Below the pieces are notes generated by a model. It was given only the letters and a program-made list of their open reading frames with translations, was not told where the DNA came from and made no database searches. The translations under genes were made by a program, and so were the position numbers. Shown here piece by piece: positions 35,173-47,706 of a stretch of DNA of 64,000 bases. This DNA is from Epiperipatus broadwayi. Its lineage: Eukaryota; Onychophora; Udeonychophora; Euonychophora; Peripatidae. The stretch spans positions 12,501 through 76,500 of the forward strand of contig JAQFVV010012986.1 of NCBI GenBank assembly GCA_028023455.1. The letters are read 5' to 3'. How positions within the stretch are numbered: the stretch's first letter is position 1; each line of letters starts with the position of its first letter.

Positions 35173-37003
35173 TGGATCATGGAAAGTAAGTTAAACAATT
35201 ACAGACCGATAGCGGTAACATCAGTGTTATATAAGTTTTCTCATATATAGTGGCTGGAAGGGTTTCAAAATGAATGGAAGAAAATAATATAGTGGGGAAA
35301 ATGTAAGGAGGTTTCTGATCACATAGGTATATAGGAGATAGTTTATTTATAGTTACACAACTTATCGATATGAGTAAGAATACACAGACAGTTATGTATG
35401 GTTTTTATAGATATAGAGAAGACATATGATAGAGGAAATAGAAATAGATTATGGGTAAGTTTAGTAAGTTTGAGAAATGAATGGAGCTTTAGTGATATTA
35501 TTAAGAAATTATATGAAAATAATTACTATAGGTATCAATTCGGAAATATAGAATCAGTTAAAATGGGTTGGGACTAAGGCAAGGATGCCCTCTATCACCT
35601 AATTTGTTTTTGTTGTATTTAAGAGAAATGGAGAGAGCAATAGAAAAATTAGGAGGAGGGGTAGAGATACCACTAATAGATAGCAAGGGAATATATACAT
35701 TGTTGGGTCTTTTATTTGCGGATGATGTCTTTTGTATGCAGAAAGAAGGGAAGATATGGATCTTATTCTGAGGACATGTACAAGAGTGGGTGAAAAGATG
35801 GGGATTAAATTTAGGGAAGAAAAATTAAAAGTAATGATGATTAATACTGGAGAAAGAAAAGATAAATAATTTTTATTGTGGGATATAAAGTCAAGTGTAG
35901 TGAATATATATAACTATTTGGGAATCGTCTTAAGTAATCAGAGAAATTGCTTGAACGAACGAGAGAAAAAATTGATAAATAAAGCAAAGAAATTAACAGT
36001 GTTTTCATGTAATAAATATAATATATCTAGAAGTGTATGGAAGGGAGTGGCAGTAGCAGGGTTAACATATAGTAATGTGTTATGTATTAGTAAAGGGATA
36101 TTAGATTACTTAGAAAAGGTACAAAGAGAAATAGGAAGACATGCATTAGATATAGAAGTGTGGACAGCAAAGGAGACAATTCAAGGAGAAATGGGATGGT
36201 CAAGTTTTTATATGAGAGATGCAAAAAGCAAGATAAAAATGTTCATTACATTGCAGTTTATGGATAATAAAAGAATAGCCAAACTAGTATTTAATTGGGT
36301 TATGAATAAAGGGCAGGCAACAAGATGGGTGTGAAAGGTAATACAATATGCAGAAGATTTAGATAAAAAATTTATGTCAGTATACTTATACAAAAGGTGG
36401 GATGGTTGTGTTAGGAGAATTGTTGAGTGTTATAGTGTTAAGGAATAGGATAGAAGAATAGATGCATTAATAAAGAATAGGAAGTTGGAAAGATGGAGAG
36501 CTAGTAAGTAAACAATATTGGGTGTGAGTTAATTTATGATAATAGTAAGGAAAGTAGTTTACTATTTAAGGTTCGAACAGGATCTTTAGCAACAAGAGAA
36601 TATACACATAAATGGAAAAATATGGGTGATTTAGTCTACAAGTTGTGTATGAAGGCATAGAAAATATTAGGCATCTGTTAATTAAATGCAATGTAAATGC
36701 CTGAAAGCAGAAAGGGTACAAATAATGAAGTTATTGAAGAATAAATATGAACAAAGTGATTATACAGAAAGTGGCTTATTGGTTTTTATGCTAGGTTTAC
36801 GAAAAGATAAGAGGAAGCCATGGAGTTGACAAAGATTATGTTGTGGAAATAGGATGGAACAAGATAGAGAAGAATATGGGAAAATTTGAGGTGGGGAATG
36901 GAAAGGGAAGTCAAAGTGGCTAACAGGTTTCTCTGGACATAGTTGCTGAGAGATTCCTGACTCCGTATGAGGAGAATTCACAGTGCATAACATCACATCA
37001 CAC
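35173..37003 (+). mobile_element. LINE-A copy 3, 5' truncated at the reverse transcriptase
   Basis: It starts at the segment coding KLNNYRPIAVTSVLY and runs to an AACATCACATCACACC-type tail. RT motifs include LRQGCPLSPNLFLLYL (closer to consensus than copy 1) and GLLFADDVF. The later region keeps WTAKETIQGEMGWSSFYMRD and TRWV. Many stops and small deletions are present. It abuts the tail of copy 2 in the same orientation, so the two are tandem or sequential insertions. Confidence 0.86.
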
Positions 37004-37009
37004 CAGAAT

Positions 37010-38950
37010 ACTCTTGGTTCATGAAGTAGCTAAAATTATGTCAACCATGTGCAGAATCATATAAAAACCTACAACTTTTAATGATGTCTGTTTCAAATAT
37101 GTGGTAAACTAATGATGACAAAATAAATAGTCCAAATATATGTGAAAATCTGATTATGACTAGACAGTTAAAATTTATTGAAAAAACACAGAATCCTGCA
37201 ATGTTAACTTCCACTTTGGATTTCAATACAGAGCTTTTTTAAAATAAAAATTTAAAGACATACATAAAAGAAAGAAATATTCTTATCATCATCAATGAAC
37301 TTTTCTGACTGCTGCATAAAAACTAATCTGAGTTAATTATACAAAACTCATTTTAATTTATAGACATTTCTTGGATTTGATTTAAATTTTAAAATAAACT
37401 TTTTTTTCATCTACATTCATATTATTATATATTTTAAATAAATGTTTTATAAATTAGAGTTAATAATTTTAATCAAATTTTATTACTATAATGCTAGTTT
37501 TACAAGTATTTTTTAAAAAAAAGAGTGATTTGTGAAGGCTAGATTTCACAGCTCATTGTTTATCTCAATATATTTAATTCAGAATCAGTAATTTGACTGC
37601 ACACTTTGTCCTAATATATATTTAAGTTATTAGAAGATAATTTTATTTATGTAAGGCCATATAAAGAATAGAGTAGATCTGTCAATGGGAATTATCATTT
37701 AAAATTAATATCTGGTAAATAATGTAAGATTTTAAATATTTTATTAGAACCAATATTTAAATTTTTTTAAGGAAAAAAAAAAGGGAAAGATAGGGAATTT
37801 ATTGGTCACTTATTAGGACTGATGCTAGAATGTGCCTTTATTGATTGGTTAAAGTAGGCTTGACTTGTTAGTTAAAAGTTTAAATAGATTGTGATCATAT
37901 AACAATATATCGTAACAGGATCGACCTATCAACCCCGCTCTTGGTTGATTTTACTTTCTGATGAGCATATTGCAGGAATGGCAATAAAGATTGGTGTTAC
38001 CCAATGTTTATCTTACCCCCCCCTACAACAATATCTCCTGCTCATCAGAGAATGTAGCATTAAAGAGACTGGAAACATCTAGACAATTTGTCTGTTTGGT
38101 TTCCCAAGTGGCACCACTAGAGTTCCAGTTACTACAACCTTATTTACTCAGATCTGGTTATGCCAAACATAACTCAGGAGGCATGAGATTCCTGTGAATA
38201 AGTGCAATGAATGATGTGAAATGAAACTGAATAAATAGATTATTTTATGTAACAATATTTATTTATTCAACAATGATTTGGATAGTGAGTCCTTCCTAAA
38301 AAGTTCATTAACAGTTTATACTTTGTCAGCTCACATATCCGTGTGTACATCATGGATATTTTTCTTCATATCCCATGATAGAAATAATCCTGTTCAATAT
38401 CCCATGGTATTTACATATAAGTCACTACTGGTCACAGACGTGTATATTAATTCCATAGGGCAGTGCACTTCTATGCTAGCTTGAACTCCTCATTTGAGTA
38501 TGTAACCATATGCTTAATCCATGTGTAGAGAAGAATTCTAGTCCATTCATGTGTTGACATATGTTATATAGAAGCAGATAAGAGCATTTTCATTAACTCA
38601 GTTAATCAATTCGGATAGGTAGAAGTATTCAGATATATAGACATATAGTTTATAAAAATAGATAGAAGCATTTTAAATTAAAACATATAAGCATTTAATT
38701 AATCAAAATGTAAATGCAGGTATGTGGACACATTATATAGAAGCAGATTTAAATCACATATATTTAATCCAGGTAGGTAAAATTATTAACTCTTTCTTCG
38801 TTAACATAATCCATTTACGGGGCACACATACATCAGGGTATGTTTCTTTTAAATAAATTTTAATGGCGTACATTTTTCATTTCCAGGTTAGCAGAAATAC
38901 ATATTTAATTTTGTAAAAATAAATAATATTCCTATAATTACTAGTAAAAT
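37010..38950. other. Spacer with a more complex segment
   Basis: Mostly AT-rich. The segment 37915-38230 (ggatcgacctatcaaccccg onward, cttaccccccctac, ggcaccactagagttcc) is less AT-rich and may be part of a transposon or an exon of an unseen gene. The frames there (37991-38197) have no recognisable domain. Confidence 0.35.
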
Positions 38951-38951
38951 T

Positions 38952-38988
<37 letters not shown>

Positions 38989-38999
38989 GTGTGTGTAGA
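38951..38999. repeat. (AC)n(AT)n(GT)n microsatellite
   Basis: A run of about 13 AC units is followed by AT units and then GT units. It is self-complementary. Confidence 0.95.
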
Positions 39000-40685
39000 T
39001 AAAGAAAAATCAGCTATCAATTTCTATAATAACAGTTAGGTCTTCCTTTTAACTAAACAAAGGCAGCATTCGTATGACAGTTACCTGATTAATGAATTAT
39101 CAAACGTTTCTTTAACATTTCAACTATAGAATCATTTATTTATTTCATAAATCCAGGTAATATTATTTCATAAATAAACACATATTTAAATCAGGAAAGG
39201 TCTATTTTAAATTAATTCTCATGACTCGTATATCAAAGTTTGACACTTATTTTTATATATCTTTATTATAAAGTTTATTTTCAAGTCGAAAACAGTGGAT
39301 GTAATCATAATTATCATTATGGAAGTTATATTATTACCTAATATTTCATTCATAAATGCACTTTTCATTTTATATTTCCAGAACATTTCAAACATTATTC
39401 AAACTATACCTTTATTCTAGAGTTTATTTTCAAGTCAATATAATTATGTTTACCCCTTCAATAATCGTAATGGCAATTATATTATTTCTTAATATTTCAA
39501 TCATAAATATTCTTTTCATTTTACATTTTCTAGAATATTTAAATACTATTTAAACAAATCCTTACCTTGAATATGGTGATTCTTTATTACTGGTAACTCT
39601 TGCATGAATAGGTTTGTTTATTGAGGCTGAATGGTGTACATAACTTCTATCGATGTTCACCCTGACATGACTTGGAGATTTCTCATGATGCAGACAGATG
39701 GGGAACTAATTTGTTTACCCAACCATATTAGGCTTTATTGAATACACAGGCAGATTCTTCATTGAACAGCTTGATGGTTCCCATATTCTTTTGCTGCAAC
39801 AATACAGGATTCTGGCCACTCTTTGCGATCCAACAGCTAGGTACTGTTTCAGAAATTTATTATGGCATGGCTTTTAATTCTTGGTTCACAGCTATTCCAA
39901 CTCTGTACTTATAATTGATGTTCACTCTTTTTTAGTAATTAATGATAACTTACTCTTGTAACTGATGATAATTTTTGTGACTGATGTTAACTTTTTTACT
40001 CTTCTGTTACTTTTATCACCAAGTCTCCAGATCAATCTTTCATGACTCGACAATGATCTTATTGGTGATGATTTTCATTGTAGACCATGTGTTCATTCTC
40101 CTTGGTCATTGGGCAGTTCACTTTGAGTGGGAAGATTTTCTAATTAGAAATTAATCTCATATCTGCCCACATTTTCCACAATCTATTGACTTTCTTTGCC
40201 TGTAGCAAGACTTACAGACTTTCTGTTTTGTAATTCAAAAACATTCAGCTCTACAAAATATAATACTTTAAAATGCAAGTTTTTCAAATGTTTAAAGATT
40301 CATTTAATTTTTGATTTGAAGTCTATGAGTTTTAATGGTAAGGCTTAAATTTTCTTTATTTTAATTGTAGATTTTAAAATATTGATTTTTTTTTAAAATT
40401 AAACATTTTGACTTTTAGTTGCTGAGAAGATGATTTTTTAAATTACGGTCAATTACTTCTTTATTTCTAAATTTCCGTTAATTGATATGACGTCAGTTTT
40501 ATTTTAATTTAAACCATTTTAAATGGGGGGGGGGAAATCTTCAAAATATATATACATGAAACAATGTGTATGTTTCAATATATATATATATTATAATTGA
40601 ATATTTATAAATACAGTAATGAGATATATTTTAAAAAAATTTCCACTTAGGAGCACTATCTTCGTAATCTTTGTCAACTAATACT
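39000..40685. other. Spacer, no supported gene
   Basis: The segment 39640-40210 is less AT-rich and looks unique, but no long frame or motif can be read on either strand. A run of nine G occurs near 40526. Confidence 0.35.
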
Positions 40686-40689
40686 TTGA

Positions 40690-41155
40690 TAGGCTAACCT
40701 TCCCACAATTCTGTGATCTTAACATTTGCTGCCTGCCTATTAATTAAGTCATGTTTGTATTTGTACACTTGCATAGCTTCTTTTATTTTTATTTTATTAT
40801 TTTTTTCAATTTGCAATATTTTAACGTTGTTGTAATTGAAGTTAAAACCATAAATACATGAATTATTATGGTTGTGAAAAATGAATGCTGAAACATTATT
40901 ATCTACTTTGCAATTTTGATTCGATTTCTGAACTGTTTTTAACAACAGCAAATGCTCTTTAGTTCTTTTCTCCAATGTATATCTCAATTGACTTACATAT
41001 CCACTGCCCTACCTACATATCCATTTATAAATGATACAATTTTTATTTATAAATGAGATTTTATCTTTAGAATTATTTATTAATTTGTTTAATGTAGTTG
41101 TATGTAAACTGCATTATCACATATACCTTTATAAATCTTCCTTATAAAATTTACT
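40690..41155 (-). pseudogene. Penelope-like element fragment: linker and GIY-YIG endonuclease C-terminus
   Basis: On the minus strand a 97-codon frame reads LRYTLEKRTKEHLLLLKTV, then AFIFHNHNNSCIYGFNFNYN, then KIKIKEAMQVYKYKHDLINR. It matches the GIY-YIG domain downstream of the tyrosine motif (R..+H.......F..H..........+IL..E.....+IKEA..I......INR). Just upstream, a GSGYVSQ-like segment probably represents the YVGQT motif with a Gly-to-Ser change. The outer 100 bp (41050-41155) is the inverted copy of 41690-41785. Confidence 0.72.
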
Positions 41156-41800
41156 TAAATAATTTAAATGGCTTTAAATGGATAAAAACAGATGAAAATT
41201 TAATGTGCATTCTGTTTCTTGAACTTAAAATAACTAGAAATCAATGTATGCTGGATTACTGTATGACCATTAAACCAATAGTAAAAAGAAGTTATATTCC
41301 ATATAAATCAAGAGTGCCAATGTCACACAAAATGACAGGTTTGAAATTCTTCTTATTTAGAAATAATAGTCTTTGCAAATATTCATTGGATAAAGGTATG
41401 ACCATTAAACCAATAGTAAAAAGAAGTTAGGTTCCATATAAATCAAGAGTGCCAATGTCACACAAAATGGCAGGTTTGAAATTCTTATTTAGAAATAATA
41501 GTCTTTGCAATCAGATAAAGGGGGAAATATTGAAATATATTCAAATGGATTGTTAAATGTTGGTTACAATTTTAATCATATACATATAATGTTATTAGAG
41601 ATTTATAAGAAAAATATTAATAGTAATATTGATCCTCCTGCTAATAAAAAATATAGATATCAATACCACATATTTTGAATGATCAAGTAAATTTTACAAG
41701 GAAGATTTATAAAGGTATATGTGATATTGTATTTTACACCTCCTATATTAAACAAATTAATAAATAATTCTAAAGGATAATAAAAAGCATTAAACCACTA
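41056..41800 (+). pseudogene. Penelope-like element fragment: RT C-terminal region, head to head with the previous one
   Basis: The frame reads ILFLELKITRNQ (family FLDLxI), then IKPIVKRSYIPYKSRVPMSH, then KMTGLKFFLFRNNSLC, matching the region just after the RT palm (Y+KPT...YI.+.S.HP..HK...+..LF.R...+C). A 135-bp unit is duplicated in tandem (41261-41395 and 41396-about 41520); 135 is a multiple of three and the frame survives across the join. Further on, NGLLNVGYNFNHIHIM-like and KIYKGICDIVFY segments follow in other frames. Confidence 0.7.
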
Positions 41801-44800
41801 AGGAAAACAGATAGGTAAAATAATACTGGAATAAAACATATGTTATGTATCACTAACTGGGGAGAACAATATCAAAAACTTAAGATATCAACAATATCAA
41901 AAACTTGCACATAAACCTCAGAAAACAATGACTGAATGAAAATCTAATAACATAGCAACCAGTTGTAGAAACGAAATTTAAAATGTTCACAAATTATTGT
42001 TTTAATCCCAATTATATATATATAATGTCTGCTCAACAATGGAAAATGACAAGGTTGATATATTTAAAAAAAGAAACTACATGTGCGATCTACAAAGTGT
42101 TATGAATTGTTATATTGTCTTCTGCATTCGAAGATAGAACTTTTTTTCTGCTTAAAAAGAAATTTGAATACAAAGATGGATATATATGTTCAAATTTAAA
42201 TATATATATATATATATATTTTAAAAATAGTATTTAGAATTATCAAAAGATGAACTTTTAAAGCAACCATATGAATTGGAAGTAATAATTTAAAGGAGAA
42301 GATGAATTATTTGCTAATTAGGCAATTTTAGTTGAATTCACATAATTACAATAATTTACAATAATTAACCATTTTGATATATAGAAATATCACCATTAAA
42401 GTCTTGAGAAGTAAATAAATCATAGATAAATAATATTATCTTTACACCATGGTTGCTTGCTGAACAGTTTATACCATAGGGAATACTACGTCATCAATAA
42501 AGCCATGAAAGCTTAGAGATTTCATCTACTCATTTTAGAAGAAACCTGAAAACATCTTTTGTTTTGAATAAAATGCCTAACCAAATCCAAGACAGAGCAA
42601 CTGCAGAAAATTACTGCCTTTTGAACCAGACAAGAAATTTCCACTCTTCACGGGAGCAGTATTTCATCTTCATTCATGGGAACTTATTTGGCAAAGAAAC
42701 AGTTTCCAGCAGACTCATCAAACTTTAATTAATATAATGGAATAAAAATTGTGATTTTTGTTTTATTATTTCTTTTTTTTTTCTTTTTTGTCTATTGTAA
42801 ATTTTCTGTATTTTTTCGTTTTCTACAATTGGAAGCCAATGTGTTATAATTTTAGGAAAACTCATTATGAGAGTAAGGAGGGGGAAAATATTAGATTTAA
42901 CTTTTTTTTTATCATCTTCATTTGTATAAAAATAAAAAAATTATATTATTTTGACCTCCCATGCCGACTAACTTTTGACAACTTAAAGGGAAATGAGTGG
43001 TAAGAGATTTTAATATTATCTCACAGTAAGCAACACACTAGATAATGATAGAGTTTATATTAATTTATTTATTATTAATTAAACTTAATTTTATATTGCT
43101 ATTATATAAATGATTTATAACCATTGATCTATCTGGACAACAAAGATTTTTTTTATGTTTGTATTTATATTTTTTTAAAATTAGCTAGATAGAATCGCGA
43201 TCACACATATATAATAATATTACATATTTGTTGTTGTAAATAATTGGTCAAGTGCATAAACTTCTACCATTGGGTTGAGGGTAAGGACTTTATTTTTATT
43301 AATATCATTATTAGATATCAATATGATAGAAATTCATCCTTGACAAAACAAATTATATGTGTCAGATTGAATTATTATCCTTATTTTATATTTTTGTTAA
43401 TCAATAAGTGTTTATATAATTCGTTATCTTAATCTGGTCTCTAGTTCATCATTATTTCCACATCCACCATCAGTTTTATAATTCTTCATTATTTATATAC
43501 CCGACATAAACATTATCTTATTTAGTTTTACACCTATCAATATTATTATTATTGTAGAGGAAATACATATACATATTTAAGTCATTTATTATAAATTTTA
43601 ATACATATATACTTATACTGCACATACATATTTTTTTATATATCTTATGTTTTTGGATATGCTTAATTGATTTTTGGTAATTAATTATCACCTATATAGA
43701 GGTGCAATAACTACTATTAGTGTGATCTCCTTCCCCGATAAGAAAGTCCAAGCAATTACTCCCTGAGATTGAATACTGTGGTATAACATGGCTAGAAAGG
43801 GGTGAGAATTGGATGAACTGACCCAAATTGTATCTAGGTTAATAAAAATAGGTAGAGCTAGTATATTGGAAGTAGATACAATCATAGGTTATGTATTTCA
43901 TCATGTAATCAATTGCATCCTATCTGAAGACCCAAAGTCCAACCATAGTATGATGCGTTCCCCCTGATCTCTTGTGGAAATCACCAGCCCATTACAATAT
44001 ATATATAGTACAAAAGTTTTAGCGATCAGTATGGGAAGAATATGGCAAGATGGAAAACCATGATCATCTTCATTTAATAAATCATTAAATATAAGATAAA
44101 TGAATGAGCATGAGAAGTCATAAAAAATAAGAATAAGCTCTCCTAGCATTAAACCAAATTAATCAAATCATTTATCATCATGAACAATCTTTGAAGAACA
44201 GTAAAACATTTATCTGGATTCAAAAGAGGTCTAAAATTGACAAGCTAATTATTTAGCAACTTCCAAACTTAGAGCAGAAATAAAGCATTATTATCTTCTC
44301 ACACATACTTTAGTATTAATCCATGAAAATAATTAAAAAAATTCAAGTAATGCTGAGATACTTAAGCATGCTGACCAAAACATCACTGTTCTGACCGCAT
44401 ATTTCAATTAATGTATTAATCAACTACAAATGTAATTTCTAATAAAATATAAAATGTAGTCCATGGATATTGATACCAGCATTACCCTAATATTCATGTA
44501 ACTAAACATTATGCTCTAATTTATCTCGGAAAGCAATGACTCTATGAAGGGTTACTGTGAGCAAGATATCAATAAGTAAACATAACACCTTATTGTAAAT
44601 CATTTAAAGTAATTTCTAGTTTAGTCTACTATAATTAAATAGTTTTAGTGAGATAATTTCAAAAGTCCCCAGATCACTAAACTGCATTGAAATCAAGTCA
44701 CACAACCTGCCCATTCATGTAACAGATAGCTAGAGGAATAAAGATGTTAATGCTAGAACATTTTTAAACAATTATATATTAAACTAACTGATTAACAATA

Positions 44801-45555
44801 AACAAACATGTAAAAAAAACTATACATGATAATAGAAAAAATTAAACTTATTCATTTTGTCAAAAAATATGGTTTCATAGAAAGTATAATTAACCAGTGA
44901 TTTCTATTTATAAAATTAATTAACCTTTAATCCATTAAGTTAGTTTTTGACTAAAAAAGTTAAAAACAATTGTTTCATCATTAGAGATAAAAATCTTTAA
45001 ATTAGCTTAATTAATCTTTTGTTATGTTTTCAGGGAGGAAGTCAAATAAAAAAATGTTTCAAATGAAAAAGCTAAATACAATTATGAATTTAAAAATGTT
45101 TCACAAAAATTATCAAATTATTCTAAATTATTAATTACTACTTTTCTAAAATATTAATGATATTTTAAAAGTAAAGAAATTTAAAAAATGTTGGCATAGC
45201 TATATATCAAAGAACTAAACAATAAAGATATACAAGAAGGGAAAGAGTGTAGTTGAAATTTTGATATTTAGAAAAAATGATAAAATGGATATTAGTAATT
45301 ACTCTCCTGGTTACTTTTACACAAAATTGTTACCAAAATAATTACAATTTCTTCCAGTAAATTCAGATTCCAACCAAAGTGAAAAAACAACAGAATTTAA
45401 AAACGAATTTAGCAACAATGAATATGAGTTTCCATAGAACCTATGATTCCAGATTAACATTACCCCTTGTTTTTTTGGAATATGGTAATGCTTTTGTTTT
45501 AATAAGCAATTCCTTGTTGAGTAAAAATTTGGATGATTAAAATATAATTTGACAC
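41801..45555. other. AT-rich stretch, no supported gene
   Basis: (TA)n tracts occur at 42195-42220. The segments 42490-42720 and 43690-44160 are more complex, but their open frames (for example 43688-43885 and 43901-44149 on the minus strand) carry no motif. They may be old repeats. Confidence 0.4.
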
Positions 45556-45559
45556 ATTG

Positions 45560-45835
45560 TCATATTTTGAAGAATGTTTATCAAAATGCAACATCAATAT
45601 TTAATTTATGTAATGATACAAAAATTTTAATTAAGGAGAATTCAGTACAGGATATTTTCTTATCTTCAATGCTTTTTTACATAGTTTTTACAAGAAATAT
45701 GTAGTCCATTAAAATGAAAAGCAAATAGACCAAAATAAATGCAGATTATTTAAGTCATCTGAATATGCCTACTTTTGCAAATGATGATGTTTGCGAGTTT
45801 CAGAAAATATTGAAAATATTACCATACTGATTTAG
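45560..45835 (+). pseudogene. RTE-like LINE fragment (RT fingers/palm)
   Basis: The frame reads CHILKNVYQNATSIFNLCND then TKILIKENSVQDIFLSSMLF, closely matching the RTE copy at 63095-63180 (CHILKNIYKNAIAIITLCND, then TRKVNIEKRV). A LSHLNMPTFANDDV segment corresponds to the L+FADD box with Ala-Asn in place of Ala-Asp. It is very short and inactive. Confidence 0.68.
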
Positions 45836-46214
45836 ATAAAATCATGATTTTCTTTAAATGGGAAGTAGCATCCCTTATGTTAATATTGCCTTAGCATTCA
45901 GAATCGACTATTTGAAGAGAGAGAAGTTTAGCTATTGTAGTTACATGACTAGGTGTACACTACCAAAGACATTGGCACCTGTTTTTATGTGAAGTAATAA
46001 ATTTTATATACACCTTTACCCCCCCCCTTAGCGATGGCAATTGGTCCTCCAAAACTCATCATATACAGAATACGTATTTATAATGTGGACTATGGGGGAA
46101 AAATTGGTGAGTTTCAGTCAACGTAAAATATTCACATTGGTTTACAAGCTCAAAGATTTTCTTGATTTTTTTCATGCCAATGATGACTACATATGGTATC
46201 TAAAAAGAAAAGTT
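45836..46214. other. Spacer between RTE scrap and TIR element
   Basis: Nothing recognisable apart from a run of eight or nine C near 46020. Confidence 0.4.
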
Positions 46215-46733
46215 GGTATTTGTAAACTATTCACTATACAGCCTGTGGTGACGCTGTTTCTGTGTAAAACACAGAATAATACCACTTTCGCAGCCGAACC
46301 TACGGCTAATATATGAGTGATCGTATGTAGTGGTTATAATACATGACCAAGTCTTCCATGTATCATAACACTATGTCTACTAACAATACTATGATCGTAT
46401 AGTTTGCCGTTGATTTCATTTCGGGTTGAAATCCTATGCACATTGACAAAATTTGTAGTGTCTAGAATTTAAGATGAGAGTGTGAGCATTGTCATCTTTT
46501 TCAAGTGTTTATTTGTTGATGTTTATGATTTTCTGTATTTTCCAAATGAAATATTTTTGCGGACTAGTAGTTTTCAGCGTATTATTGATATGTGTCAAAA
46601 AAATTATTTTTTTTGCTAATTTTGGGTTTTTATTTTGGCTCAAAACAGACAAAATAAAATTTCTCAAGCTCTTTGGCAGATGATTGGAGTTGTTTGCGGA
46701 AAAATACCATTTCTGTCGTGACTCAGACGAGAG

Positions 46734-46916
46734 TTGAAAAAGAATAACAAAATGTCTACCATGTTATTACATTTGTGGGATGTCCCAAACAGAGAAAGTG
46801 AGGCAGTTGCATTTTTTCAAGCCCAAAACATCCTGCCATTCGTTACAGTTGATTTAGTTCAGTCATATGTGGTTAATAAATTTATTTTCTGGAAAGAATT
46901 TGTGTTTTGTTTGTGA
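46734..46916 (+). pseudogene. Possible transposase N-terminal remnant inside the TIR element
   Basis: The frame reads MSTMLLHLWDVPNRESEAVA, then FFQAQNILPF. The pattern of a short start followed by E.EA..FxQ..xIL resembles the N-terminus of ISXO2/Merlin transposases. The expected zinc-binding Cys residues downstream are absent and the frame ends soon after. The match is weak and could be chance. Confidence 0.25.
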
Positions 46917-47279
46917 TTATTTTTATCTATAAACCATGTAATTAACACCCAGAATGACAGTGTTAAAAAGGGACGGCATAGTTCATTGGACCTCTCTTGA
47001 TTGATTGATTTTTTTTTTTTAAAAAAAAAATACTTCTTCTTTTGACATACCTATTCGTTCCATTTAGAATCAAAAAGAGGTTTTTTGTTGTTGTTGTTTT
47101 AAATCAATAAACAGCACGTTAAGTAGATTTTAAAAATGAACCCGAGCTAATTTTTGTTGTTAAAAAAGAAAAAAAATACCGACGTATTTATTATGAAAAA
47201 AAAAAAAAAAAATCTTTAACACAGTTGTATGATTCTTAAAAAATATAAATAAATAAATCCACAGAATGTAACAAAACCG

Positions 47280-47580
47280 TTTAATACGTTTTATTTATTA
47301 TTATTAAAAAATCAAAACCCCGTTTTATTTGTTATTATTAAAAAAACAAAACCCCGTTTTATTTGTTATTATTTAAAAAAACAAAAAATCAAAACCCACC
47401 GCCAAAAAAAACCCCCATATTTATAAATCTAAGAGGAAAAAAAGTCCCGTTTTATTTGTTATTATTAAAAAAACAAAAAATCAAAACCCGCCGCAAAAAA
47501 AAAACACTATTTGTTATTATTAAAAAAACAAAAAATCCAAACCCCATTTTATTTGTTATTATTAAAAAAACAAAATGTAA
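47280..47580 (+). repeat. Degenerate minisatellite
   Basis: About six copies of ccgttttatttgttattatt followed by aaaaaacaaaa, with variable A-rich spacers, begin near 47286, 47322, 47354, 47446, 47505 and 47547. The Lys/Leu-rich open frames here are a by-product of the repeat. Confidence 0.85.
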
Positions 47581-47706
47581 AAGAAAAAAAAAGTCCCCGT
47601 ATTTATAAATCTAATAGAAGAAAAGGCCCGATAATGTTATATCGCAACGTTTTTACACAGAAACAGCGCCACCACAGGCTGTACAGTGAATAGTTTACAA
47701 ATACCC

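Larger units (their letters stand above)
46215..47706. mobile_element. ~1.5-kb DNA transposon with ~54-bp terminal inverted repeats
   Basis: The left end reads GGTATTTGTAAACTATTCAC, then a cctgtggtgacgctgtttct block and gtgtaaaa. The complement of 47653-47706 reads GGGTATTTGTAAACTATTCA, then cctgtggtggcgctgtttct and gtgtaaaa. Only a few mismatches separate the arms. An AAAAGTT word lies outside both ends but is offset by about 5 bp on the right, so the target duplication is not certain. The interior has a minisatellite (47280-47580) and a short frame (46734-46916) that may be a transposase N-terminus. Superfamily not fixed; Merlin is possible. Confidence 0.75.

Noticed and set aside
47363-47693. 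Lys/Leu-rich open frames
   Set aside because: They are produced by the A-rich minisatellite at 47280-47580 and have no protein-like composition.
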